From positions 978,827 to 1,042,826 of the forward strand of contig NZ_RYEV01000005.1 in the NCBI RefSeq assembly GCF_004138485.1: 64,000 nt of DNA, given 5' to 3'. Positions 8,169 to 16,174 of this stretch are shown here, piece by piece (positions within the stretch are counted from its first letter, which is position 1; each line of letters opens with the position of its first letter). Under the pieces are notes generated by a model, which saw only the letters and a program-made list of their open reading frames with translations, was not told the DNA's origin and ran no database searches. The stretch is from Peristeroidobacter soli. Lineage in GTDB: Bacteria; Pseudomonadota; Gammaproteobacteria; Steroidobacterales; Steroidobacteraceae. The translations under genes were made by a program, and so were the position numbers.

Positions 8169-9596
8169 ATGTACGATTGCAGGCAGTTCTTCATCAATGG
8201 CGAGTGGCTGACTCCGGCTGGACGCAAAGAATCGCTGGTGATCAATCCGGCGACCGAACAGCCCGTCGGGCGCATCCTGCTGGGCACGGCCGAAGACGTC
8301 GACGTGGCGGTGAAGGCCGCACGTGCCGCATTCGTGACGTATTCGCAGACCACGCGGGAAGAGCGCATCGCGCTGCTCGAACGCATCGTCAAAGTGTACG
8401 AAGCGAACATCGATCGACTCGCGCAGGCTGTCTCCGATGAAATGGGCGCGCCGATGACGCTTGCCGTGCAGGCACAGGCGGGCAGCGGCTTCCGTCACCT
8501 GTCCACCGCGCTGACCATTCTGAAAGACTTCGAATTCGAAGAACGCCTGGGCACGACGCTGATCGCGCGTGAACCCATCGGCGTGTGCGGTCTGATCACG
8601 CCGTGGAACTGGCCGCTGAATCAGATCAGCTGCAAAGTCGCACCGGCGCTCGCGGTTGGCTGCACGGTTGTATTGAAGCCCAGCGAAGCTGCGCCTGTGA
8701 CTGCGCATATCTTCGCTGAGATCCTCGCTGAAGCCGGCGTGCCGAAGGGCGTGTTCAATCTGGTCGACGGTGATGGTCCGGGGGTAGGTTCGGCGCTCTC
8801 CAGTCATCCCGACATCGACATGGTGTCGTTCACGGGTTCCACGCGTGCCGGCGTGCTCGTCGCGAAGGCGGCGGCGGATACCGTCAAGCGTGTGTCTCAG
8901 GAGCTGGGCGGCAAGTCCGCCAATATCATTCTGGAAGATGCCGATGTCGCCGCCTCGGTGGCGCATGGCGTGAATTGGATGATGACGAACAGCGGTCAGT
9001 CCTGTAACGCGCCGTCGCGCATGCTCGTGCCTGCGAGTCGTTACGATGAGGCCGTCGAAGTCGCACGCAAGACCGCGGAGCAATTGGTCGTCGGCGATCC
9101 GAAGGCGGCCGGCGTGACCACCGGTCCGCTCGCGAACAAATTGCAGTTCGAACGGGTGCAGGCGTTGATCGCGAAGGGCATCGAGGAGGGCGCGAAGCCG
9201 GTGATCGGTGGCGTCGGTCGCCCCGAAGGCATCGACCAAGGTTATTTCGTGAAGCCGACCATCTTCGCCGGCGTCAACAACGAAATGACCATCGCGCGTG
9301 AAGAGATCTTTGGTCCCGTGATGGTGCTCATTCCGTACCAAGACGAGGCCGACGCGATTCGAATTGCGAACGACACGGTCTACGGTCTCTCCGGCCACGT
9401 GCACTCGAAGAATCTCGACAATGCGCGTCGCGTGGCATCGAAGATGCGCACCGGCATGATTCACGTGAACGGCGCGGCTCGCGATATGTTCGCGCCATTC
9501 GGTGGCTACAAGCAGTCGGGCAATGGTCGCGAGTGGGGCCGCGAGGGCTTCAAGGAGTTCCTCGAGACCAAGGCCATGATGGGGTACTTCACTTAA
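8169..9596 (+). CDS. NAD(P)-dependent aldehyde dehydrogenase
   Basis: A complete 475-residue aldehyde dehydrogenase. It shows the cofactor-site segment TPWNWPLNQI, the FTGSTRAG loop, the general-base glutamate in QELGGKSANI, the catalytic cysteine in SGQSCNAPSR, and the C-terminal APFGGYKQSGNGREWG signature. It oxidises an aldehyde to the acid with NAD(P); the substrate cannot be read from sequence. ATG at 8169 gives the family start (MYDCRQFFINGEW), while the upstream extension is rich in rare residues and unrelated. The next gene begins 10 bases after its stop, so this is the first enzyme of a four-gene unit. Confidence 0.92.
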   Translation: MYDCRQFFINGEWLTPAGRKESLVINPATEQPVGRILLGTAEDVDVAVKAARAAFVTYSQTTREERIALLERIVKVYEANIDRLAQAVSDEMGAPMTLAVQAQAGSGFRHLSTALTILKDFEFEERLGTTLIAREPIGVCGLITPWNWPLNQISCKVAPALAVGCTVVLKPSEAAPVTAHIFAEILAEAGVPKGVFNLVDGDGPGVGSALSSHPDIDMVSFTGSTRAGVLVAKAAADTVKRVSQELGGKSANIILEDADVAASVAHGVNWMMTNSGQSCNAPSRMLVPASRYDEAVEVARKTAEQLVVGDPKAAGVTTGPLANKLQFERVQALIAKGIEEGAKPVIGGVGRPEGIDQGYFVKPTIFAGVNNEMTIAREEIFGPVMVLIPYQDEADAIRIANDTVYGLSGHVHSKNLDNARRVASKMRTGMIHVNGAARDMFAPFGGYKQSGNGREWGREGFKEFLETKAMMGYFT

Positions 9597-9606
9597 AGGA
9601 ATTCCC

Positions 9607-10521
9607 GTGAACGTCACGATTCTGGGATGCGGCTTGATTGGTGCCAGCTGGGCGGCGCTGTTTGCTGCCGTCGGCCGACATCGAGTGCGCGCGTGGGACC
9701 CATCGGCCACAGCTCGAGCTGCATTCCCGGAGAAGGTGGCGCGTGCCGAGAGCCAGCTCATCGAGCTCGGTGCGGAAGCTGGCGAACCGGTCGCGGTATT
9801 CGAGCGCATCGAAGAGGCGCTGTGGGGCACCGACTGGGTGCAGGAGAATGCGCCCGAGAAAACCGAGCTGAAGGCGCAGCTGTTCAGTCACGTCGAAGCG
9901 GCGGTGACGCGCGAATGCATCATCGCGAGCAGCACGTCGTCGTTCACCTGGTCGCAGCTCGCGAGCGGCCTGAAACATACCGATCGCTTCGTCATCGCGC
10001 ATCCGTTCAATCCGCCGCACCTGGTGCCGCTGGTGGAGCTGTACTCACCGAACGCGGCGACGCTGGATGCCGCCGTGAAGTTCTTCAGTGGCGTCGGACG
10101 CGTGCCGGTGTGCATGAAGAAGGAAGCGACCGGTCACATTGGCAATCGCCTGGCGTCGGCGCTGTGGCGCGAGGCCGTGCACATCGTCGCCGACGGCATT
10201 GCATCGGTCGAGGATGTGGATCGTGTGTTGATTCATGGGCCGGGGCTGCGATGGTCGGTGATCGGCACGCATCTGGGTTATCACCTGGGCGGCGGTGACG
10301 GTGGTATCGAACACTATCTGCGGCATCTGGGACCGAGCCAGGAGCGGCGCTGGTCGACCCTGGGCAATCCAAAACTCACGAATGAGGTCTGCGAGGCGCT
10401 CACCGCCGGCGTGCAAGCCGAAGTGCGCGGCCGCGACATCGCACAGCTCGAGGAACAGCGCGATCGCCAGCTGATGGAGATCCTGCGGCTGCGACGCGAG
10501 CATCCGACAATTGACGAGTAG
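9607..10521 (+). CDS. 3-hydroxyacyl-CoA dehydrogenase family, carnitine-dehydrogenase-like
   Basis: A 304-residue NAD-dependent dehydrogenase. The N-terminal Rossmann fold has GCGLIGASWA. The middle contains SSTSSFTWSQLA and HPFNPPHLVPLVE, and the C-terminal helical domain begins near VGRVPVCMKKEATGHIGNRLASALWREA. This arrangement and length fit the L-carnitine dehydrogenase/lambda-crystallin branch better than fatty-acid-oxidation 3-hydroxyacyl-CoA dehydrogenases. The reaction is oxidation of a 3-hydroxy group to a 3-keto group. GTG at 9607 is preceded by AAAGGA. It is coupled to the aldehyde dehydrogenase and the NTF2-like gene (5 bases). The true substrate of the operon is unknown. Confidence 0.85.
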   Translation: MNVTILGCGLIGASWAALFAAVGRHRVRAWDPSATARAAFPEKVARAESQLIELGAEAGEPVAVFERIEEALWGTDWVQENAPEKTELKAQLFSHVEAAVTRECIIASSTSSFTWSQLASGLKHTDRFVIAHPFNPPHLVPLVELYSPNAATLDAAVKFFSGVGRVPVCMKKEATGHIGNRLASALWREAVHIVADGIASVEDVDRVLIHGPGLRWSVIGTHLGYHLGGGDGGIEHYLRHLGPSQERRWSTLGNPKLTNEVCEALTAGVQAEVRGRDIAQLEEQRDRQLMEILRLRREHPTIDE

Positions 10522-10526
10522 AGACC

Positions 10527-10901
10527 ATGCAAGAGCCACAAGCACGCAAAGACATCGACACGCTGTTGAAGACCTACTTCGACGGTCTGTACCACGGCGA
10601 CCCGGCGCGTCTGCGCGAAGTGTTTCATCCGCAGGCGCAGCTGTTCGGCGAAGTGCGCGGCGCGCCGTATCAGAACACGTTGGATGGCTGGTTGAACGCG
10701 GTCGCGAACCGTCCGTCGCCGCACGCCAAGGGTGAGTCGTTCCAGATGGAGACGCTGGACGTTCAGCTGCACAATCAAATCGCCTACGTGCGCGCCCGTT
10801 GCCCGATGCTCGGGTTCAATTACTTCGACTATCTCGCCCTCATGCACAACGGCGAGCGCTGGTTGATCACGAACAAGCTGTTCACGCACGTCGACGCCTG
10901 A
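10527..10901 (+). CDS. NTF2-like / putative lumazine-binding family protein
   Basis: A 124-residue single-domain protein with an NTF2-like fold pattern: a first helix (DIDTLLKTYFDGLYHGDPARLREVFHPQAQLFG), then strands including DVQLHNQIAYVRARC and a terminal ALMHNGERWLITNKLF strand. It resembles the group annotated as putative lumazine-binding, whose members have diverse or unknown activities. Its place between the dehydrogenase (5 bases upstream) and the racemase-family gene (4 bases downstream) shows it belongs to the same transcript. It could be an isomerase, lyase or small-ligand binder for the pathway; I cannot choose. Confidence 0.8.
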   Translation: MQEPQARKDIDTLLKTYFDGLYHGDPARLREVFHPQAQLFGEVRGAPYQNTLDGWLNAVANRPSPHAKGESFQMETLDVQLHNQIAYVRARCPMLGFNYFDYLALMHNGERWLITNKLFTHVDA

Positions 10902-10905
10902 GCCC

Positions 10906-11607
10906 ATGAAGCCTGGTGAATCCTGTCGCGGGCCGCGCATTGCGCTCATCCATGCGTTGGCGGAGTCGCTGCCGCCGATTCACCAGGCGTTCGCTCAGCA
11001 TTGGCCGGAGGCGATCACGTTCGATGTGTTCGATTCCTCGCTCGCGCGCGATCTGGCTCATGCCGGCAAGCTCGATCAGTCGATGATCGATCGTTTCCTG
11101 ACGCTGGGTCGCTATGCGGCGGCGTCGGAGGGTGAGGGCGGTCGCACGGCCGCCATCCTCTTCACGTGCTCGGCATTCGGTCCAGCCATCGATGCGGTGA
11201 AGGCTGCGTTGCCGATGCCGGTGCTGCGGCCCAATGAGGCGACGTTCAATCGCGCCCTCGACATGGGGCGCAATATCGGATTGATGGTGACGTTTCCTCC
11301 GTCGCTGCCCGCGCTGGAAGCGGAGTTGCGACAGATGGCCGCCGAGCGTGGTGTGGAAGTTTCGATCGCGAGTCGTGTGATCGATGGTGCATTGGCCGCG
11401 TTGAAGAGCGGCGATGGCGAGACTCACGATCAGCTGGCCGCGGCCGTTGCCGCCGACATGCCGTCGACGGATTGTTTGATTCTTGGCCAGTTCTCGCTGG
11501 CACAGGCAGCGCCAGCGGTGCAGGCTGCGGTGTCGTCGCCTGTGCTCACGACACCGCGTACCGCAGTTGAACAGCTGCGCTCTATGTTGACGGCAGGTGC
11601 GCCATGA
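10906..11607 (+). CDS. Asp/Glu racemase / arylmalonate decarboxylase family protein
   Basis: A 233-residue member of the Asp/Glu racemase superfamily (pseudo-symmetric two-domain fold). The first catalytic cysteine region is ILFTCSAFGPAID (C88). The second motif, normally with a Cys in a GCT-like turn, reads DCLILGQFSLAQ: the expected position is Gln195, although C190 is nearby. Other signatures are PVLRPNEATFNRA. Family members racemise or isomerise (Asp/Glu, maleate, hydantoins) or decarboxylate malonates; a single retained Cys argues against a simple two-base racemase. It is the last gene of the 8.2-11.6 kb unit, and its 3' end overlaps the PaiB-like gene by 26 bases tail to tail. Confidence 0.8.
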   Translation: MKPGESCRGPRIALIHALAESLPPIHQAFAQHWPEAITFDVFDSSLARDLAHAGKLDQSMIDRFLTLGRYAAASEGEGGRTAAILFTCSAFGPAIDAVKAALPMPVLRPNEATFNRALDMGRNIGLMVTFPPSLPALEAELRQMAAERGVEVSIASRVIDGALAALKSGDGETHDQLAAAVAADMPSTDCLILGQFSLAQAAPAVQAAVSSPVLTTPRTAVEQLRSMLTAGAP

Positions 11608-12223
11608 GGCGCGCAATCTCACGACTGTCCGAGTCCTGACGCGCCAGCAGCTGCTGAATGATCAGCATGCGATCGGAGAGCGGGTGGGATTGATTCAGCT
11701 TGGTCACGCCTTCGATGCGCTCGACCCTGATACGGAACGAACGTATGCGAGGCAACAGCTGCGCCACTTTGCCCGGCGGCGCCTGTTCGAGCGTCCACGG
11801 GTGCTCGTTGTCACGTTCCAGCACCTCGGCGACGCGACGTAGCACTTTGATCTGACCCTCATCGTCATCGATGATCTCGAGCCGCCCACGGATTTGCGCG
11901 GACACATAGTCCCAGGTCGGCACGGTCAGCAGCGTCTTGTACCAGCTCGCGGAAATATACGTGTGCGGGCCGGGAAACACCGCCAGCACCTGCTGCCCGG
12001 TCTGCAGCGTCTGCGCTTGCGGATTGATGCGAGTCATGTGACCGATCAGCGTCGTGACCGTGTCGTCGGTCTCGAAGAAGATCGGCGTCGGTGTCGCGTA
12101 GGTTTCTTCTCCCGTGGCCGTAATCAGATGGGCGAAGGGATATTTTCTGACGATGGCGACGGGATCGGCCGCTGCAAAGTGGCTCGGCGCGTACATCGTT
12201 CGGGCGGCTGCTGGATTGCTCAT
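11582..12223 (-). CDS. FMN-binding negative regulator, PaiB-like
   Basis: A protein of about 213 residues of the PaiB/FMN-binding split-barrel family. It has the typical opening MYAPSHFAAADP and IVRKYPFAHLIT, the VLAVFPGPHTYISASWY strand pair, VPTWDYVSAQIRG, and a C-terminal IEGVTKLNQSHPLSDR block. In Bacillus PaiB is linked to repression of sporulation and protease genes; most homologues are annotated from that name only and may be flavin-dependent enzymes. Several in-frame ATGs exist (12241, 12223, 12196); 12196 would start at the family-typical MYAPSHF. It ends inside the 3' end of the racemase-family gene. Confidence 0.85.
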   Translation of the reverse strand: MSNPAAARTMYAPSHFAAADPVAIVRKYPFAHLITATGEETYATPTPIFFETDDTVTTLIGHMTRINPQAQTLQTGQQVLAVFPGPHTYISASWYKTLLTVPTWDYVSAQIRGRLEIIDDDEGQIKVLRRVAEVLERDNEHPWTLEQAPPGKVAQLLPRIRSFRIRVERIEGVTKLNQSHPLSDRMLIIQQLLARQDSDSREIARLMAHLPST

Positions 12224-12305
12224 GTAGAGCAGTCTAGCCACGGCTCTGGGGCAGCTGGTTGCTTACGGTGCTAGGGGTAGTGATCCGGCTGCACCACGGG
12301 GGAAG

Positions 12306-12332
12306 GGCCGGTGGTCTTCCTGACCGCCGGCC
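12306..12332 (-). terminator. Hairpin after the amidase gene
   Basis: GGCCGGTGGTC and GACCGCCGGCC pair over 11 bases with one G-T mismatch and a 5-base loop. It lies 10 bases past the amidase stop on that strand. There is no T-run after the stem, so termination is likely but may not be intrinsic. Confidence 0.4.
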
Positions 12333-12342
12333 ATCCCGGATC

Positions 12343-13752
12343 TCAGGCTCCCACGGAAAACTTGGGCCAGCGTGCCGCCCACGGCTCTGCCTGCTCCAGT
12401 TCGAAGGCCAGCTGCAGCAGCAACTCGTCCTGGCCGCGACCGGCGGCAAACATCGAGCCGACGGGCAGGCCGTTATCGCTCATATACAGCGGCACCGACA
12501 TGGCCGGCGTGCCGGTCAGATTCTGCAGGGGCGTGTACGAAACGTAATCAAACATGCGTGCATACATGGGCTCGAAGGCCTGCGTCGGCGCGAGTGCGCC
12601 CAGCGGCAGCGGCGAATGTTTCAGGACCGGCGTCAGCAGCACGTCGTAGCGCGAATAGAAATCTTCCAGCGCGCGGCCGGCCGTGGCCGCTTCGGAGAAG
12701 ATCTGATCGACGTCGGTCAGCGTCAGGCTTTCGCTGCTGGCACCGAGGTTCATGGTCCACGGCTCCAGCACATCTTCGAGCCGGCCTTCGCGAAGCGCAG
12801 CCCGCGACGAGCTCACCAGATCCTGCGCGAGATACGCCCAGATCAGCTTGAACGCGCGATCCACCGCCGGGCCGTCGAAGGGGCGCTTGATCTCTTCAAC
12901 CGTGTGGCCGAGGCGCTGGCACAGCTCGGCGGAGCGCCGAATGACCGCCGCGACGTCGGGCGAGGGTTGCTCGTCGTTGAAATTCTCGAGCGCAAAGCCG
13001 ATGCGCAGGCGGCGTGACTTGGGATTGAATGTGAGCGGTTGCTTTTGATCTGGCGTCGTGACTGCGAATGCCCAGGCGGCATCGCGGATCGAGCGAGACA
13101 GCAGCGTGTCGCCAACGAGGAAATCCTCGATGATGTGCGGACCGCGCGCTCTAACATTGGCGCCACGGCTCGGCTTCAGGCCGAAGACGCCACAGCACGA
13201 GGCGGGAATACGAATCGAGCCGCCACCGTCGGCGGCATGAGCAAGTGCCACCATGCCGGCGGCGACGACCGCGCCCGCGCCGCCACTCGAACCACCGCTG
13301 GAGTACGCGACATTCCAAGGATTGCGAGACGCGCCGTAGAGCACCGGCTCGGTCGTCGGCAGCAAGCCGAACTCCGGCGCATTGGTCTTGCCGAGCGGGA
13401 TGAGACCGGCGCGATCGAGTCGATTCGAATATTCGCTGCCGGCGCTCATCGGCGGTGCATTCTTTTTCAGACGTGAGCCGCTGCGGCTGGGCATGCCCGC
13501 GTAGTCCATGCCGTCTTTCAACAGGTACGGCACGCTGCTGAGTGCCGAATCGCCGTTCGAGGTCGCTGCTTTCTGCCGCGCCTGTTCGAATGCGCGATGT
13601 GTCACCGCGTTGAGCGCTGGATCGAGCGCTTCGATGCGCGCGATGGCCGCTTCCACGAGTTCCCTGGCGCTGAGCTCACCGGAACGGACCAGTTCCGCCT
13701 GTCCGTGAGCATCCAAACGGCCAATGGCCAATGCGTCCGTCGAATTCATCAT
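12343..13752 (-). CDS. Amidase (amidase signature family)
   Basis: A 469-residue amidase-signature enzyme. The Ser-cisSer-Lys catalytic set is visible: the lysine in VPYLLKDGMD and the glycine-serine signature NVAYSSGGSSGGAGAVVAAG followed by ADGGGSIRIPASCCGVFGLKPSRG. It hydrolyses a carboxamide to acid and ammonia; substrate unknown. No secretion signal is seen, so it acts in the cytoplasm. The start is the ATG pair 13752/13749, 4 bases after the stop of the TonB receptor, so the two are translationally coupled. This suggests that the receptor imports an amide or acylated amino compound that this enzyme processes. Confidence 0.92.
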   Translation of the reverse strand: MMNSTDALAIGRLDAHGQAELVRSGELSARELVEAAIARIEALDPALNAVTHRAFEQARQKAATSNGDSALSSVPYLLKDGMDYAGMPSRSGSRLKKNAPPMSAGSEYSNRLDRAGLIPLGKTNAPEFGLLPTTEPVLYGASRNPWNVAYSSGGSSGGAGAVVAAGMVALAHAADGGGSIRIPASCCGVFGLKPSRGANVRARGPHIIEDFLVGDTLLSRSIRDAAWAFAVTTPDQKQPLTFNPKSRRLRIGFALENFNDEQPSPDVAAVIRRSAELCQRLGHTVEEIKRPFDGPAVDRAFKLIWAYLAQDLVSSSRAALREGRLEDVLEPWTMNLGASSESLTLTDVDQIFSEAATAGRALEDFYSRYDVLLTPVLKHSPLPLGALAPTQAFEPMYARMFDYVSYTPLQNLTGTPAMSVPLYMSDNGLPVGSMFAAGRGQDELLLQLAFELEQAEPWAARWPKFSVGA

Positions 13753-13756
13753 GAAC

Positions 13757-16042
13757 CTACTTGCTTCCACCGATCTCGTATGTGACCCGCAGGCCGAACA
13801 GGCGCGGCGGGGTGTAGACCATGCGCCCGCGGAAGCCCACTTCGACCCAGCCGATGGATTCGTAGTACTTCTCGTCGAGCGCGTTGGTGACATAGGCACT
13901 CACCGACCAGTGCCGGTTGGCCTTGAGCGTCGCGCTCAGGTCCACCGTCTGGAAGTTGTCGATGAAGTAACCCTCATTGGTCAGCAGGCCTTGCCAGTAC
14001 AGCTCGTCCTGCCAGGTATAGTCGAGGCGATACGTGGCCTGCAGATCGTTCGTGAACGGCGTCGTGTAGGTGGCGGCGGCCTTCACCGTCCAGGGGCGCA
14101 CGTTGGGAATATCGAAGTCGCGATAGCGCACGCCGTTGATGTCGGCCTGATCGATGACGGCTTCGGTGTAGCCCACGCCGAAGTCGAGGCGCAGGCCGTC
14201 GCTCACGAGTGCCGATGTCTCGAGCTCGAATCCCTGCGTGTGCGCGCTGCCGGCATTCATGTCATAGCCGAGCGTGAAGCCCGAGGTGTTGCCTTCGGTG
14301 CCGTTTGGAATCGTGAGCGGCACCTGCAGATCGTCGTAGTCCATGTAGAACACGGCGGCCGAGACGGTCAGCCGATCGTCGAGCAGGCGGCCCTTGTAGC
14401 CGATCTCGTAATTGACCAGATATTCCGGATCGACGTCGGCGGGCTTGCCGAGCGCGACCGTGCGCGAGTCGTTGCCATAGCCGGCGCGATAGCCGGTCGA
14501 ATACTGCACGTACGTCGTCTGATCGGGCGCGAAGTCATAGTTCAACGCCACGCGTGGCGAGAACTCCTTGATCTCGCCGTCCGTGGTCGCGGGCATCACC
14601 GGATCGACCAGCGGTGGATTGACGATATCGAACACGTTGGTCGAGGCGTACTTCGTGTCCTCGATGCTGTAACGGCCGCCGGCCGACAGCCGCAGCGTGT
14701 CGCTGATGTTCCATGACAGGTTGGCGAAGAAGCCGAGGCTCTGCATCTGGTCGTAGCCGAGCCCGATATAAGCGGGCACGTAGCCGCCGTCGACGCCGCC
14801 GTAGCTCGGCGTGCCGCCGGTGTGCGCCCACGCGCCGATACGATCTTCCGCGCGCGTCTTGAATGTTTCGTCGAGATAACTGATGCCGGCGACCCAGTTG
14901 ATGGGGCCGGCATAGTTCGAGGTGAATCGCAGCTCGGCGCTGTCGGTCTGGGTCTCGTTGCGGCGATCGGTCATCCACCAGGCGTATTCGGTCTGGTCGT
15001 AGTCCTCGCGGTAACGCACCTCGTAGTCGAAGTGGCCGTAGATGAGCTGGATCTGATGCTCACCGAGATCGTAGGTCGCCTTGAACGAGGCCAGCGTGTC
15101 CTCGACGCGGGTGAACTCGCCGATGTCTTTCTTGACGTTGGCGCCGTTGTTGCCCACGTCCTTGAAGAAGTCGACCTGGTTCAGATACGTGCCGCCCCAG
15201 CTTGCCAGCGCGGCGGTGTTGGCCGCCTGAATGGCCGGATCGGTGAAGTCGCCGGTGGTCCAGTTGTCGAAGTTACGATTGCGTTGCTCGGTGCCGAAGC
15301 TGGCATCGAGCGTCAAACGATCGGTCGCCAGCAGACGGAACGCGACGCGACCGCCGCTGTAGTCGTAGCCCGAAGAGCCGCCGGCGGGGCCGATGTTCTT
15401 GATGGCGCCGTCGCTGTGCTCCGTATAGGCCGACACACGCATGGCTAGGGTGTCGCTCAGCGGCGTGTTCAACACGGCCTTGCCGAGCGTCGTGCCGAAG
15501 CGAGCGAAATCGCCGGTCAGCTTGAGTTGATACTCGTTCGGATTGGGTTGCGCGGTGACCAGGTTGATCGAGCCGCCGAGCGCGTTGCGTCCGCTCAACG
15601 TGCCCTGCGGGCCGCGCAACACTTCGATGCGCTCGAAGTCGACCAGATGCGAAGCGAGAATGGTGTTGGAGCTGATCGCGCCGAAACTCACATCGTCGAC
15701 CGCGACGGAAACGACTTCATATTTGCCGGAGATGCGGCTGATGCCGCGAAAGCTCACGGTCTGGCCCCAGAACGGTCCGGAGTTCACGAACGTCGCATTC
15801 GGAATGGAGTAGACGTAGTCCTCCACGCCTTGCACGCGCATCGCTTCGAGCTGTTCGCTGCCGAGCGCGGTGATGCTGATGGGCACCGATTGAATCGATT
15901 CCTGGCGTTTCTGGGCGGTGACGACTACCGCTTCGAGGACCACGCTATCGGTGTCTTCAGCGGCGCTGGCCGGTGTGTTGATCGCCAATGCCAGCATTGG
16001 CGTGGCGAGCCATCCGGCGCTCATGAGTTGAGACTGACGCAT
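13757..16042 (-). CDS. TonB-dependent outer-membrane receptor
   Basis: A 761-residue receptor with a signal peptide (about residues 1-27, ending in ASAA), a plug domain (VVVTAQKRQESIQSVPISIT, then FERIEVLRGPQGTLSGRNALGGSINLVT, about residues 40-180) and a 22-strand-type barrel to the C-terminus. It lacks the usual terminal aromatic, ending in GGSK after a VTYEI strand. This QKR-ESIQ-VP subtype is the catabolic kind common in sphingomonads and Steroidobacter, and it often takes up organic nutrients rather than iron siderophores. ATG 16042 is preceded by GGGGAG at 5-6 bases. It lies between a hydrolase and an amidase on the same strand. Confidence 0.93.
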   Translation of the reverse strand: MRQSQLMSAGWLATPMLALAINTPASAAEDTDSVVLEAVVVTAQKRQESIQSVPISITALGSEQLEAMRVQGVEDYVYSIPNATFVNSGPFWGQTVSFRGISRISGKYEVVSVAVDDVSFGAISSNTILASHLVDFERIEVLRGPQGTLSGRNALGGSINLVTAQPNPNEYQLKLTGDFARFGTTLGKAVLNTPLSDTLAMRVSAYTEHSDGAIKNIGPAGGSSGYDYSGGRVAFRLLATDRLTLDASFGTEQRNRNFDNWTTGDFTDPAIQAANTAALASWGGTYLNQVDFFKDVGNNGANVKKDIGEFTRVEDTLASFKATYDLGEHQIQLIYGHFDYEVRYREDYDQTEYAWWMTDRRNETQTDSAELRFTSNYAGPINWVAGISYLDETFKTRAEDRIGAWAHTGGTPSYGGVDGGYVPAYIGLGYDQMQSLGFFANLSWNISDTLRLSAGGRYSIEDTKYASTNVFDIVNPPLVDPVMPATTDGEIKEFSPRVALNYDFAPDQTTYVQYSTGYRAGYGNDSRTVALGKPADVDPEYLVNYEIGYKGRLLDDRLTVSAAVFYMDYDDLQVPLTIPNGTEGNTSGFTLGYDMNAGSAHTQGFELETSALVSDGLRLDFGVGYTEAVIDQADINGVRYRDFDIPNVRPWTVKAAATYTTPFTNDLQATYRLDYTWQDELYWQGLLTNEGYFIDNFQTVDLSATLKANRHWSVSAYVTNALDEKYYESIGWVEVGFRGRMVYTPPRLFGLRVTYEIGGSK

Positions 16043-16174
16043 TTGTTCTCCCCTGGCGGGCTTATGTGCCAGCAGACTGCCCGCGACTGTTGTCAGGACG
16101 AGGGGAGGGTAACAGGGGCGGCGGCAGCGTCCTCGCGGCCAGGACCGCGAAGTTTGCAAAAGGGGTTGGCGACT

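Noticed and set aside
16043-16174. Possible small gene between hydrolase and TonB receptor
   Set aside because: 132 bases with no conserved frame; only weak GC-rich hairpins and the receptor's ribosome binding site are visible.
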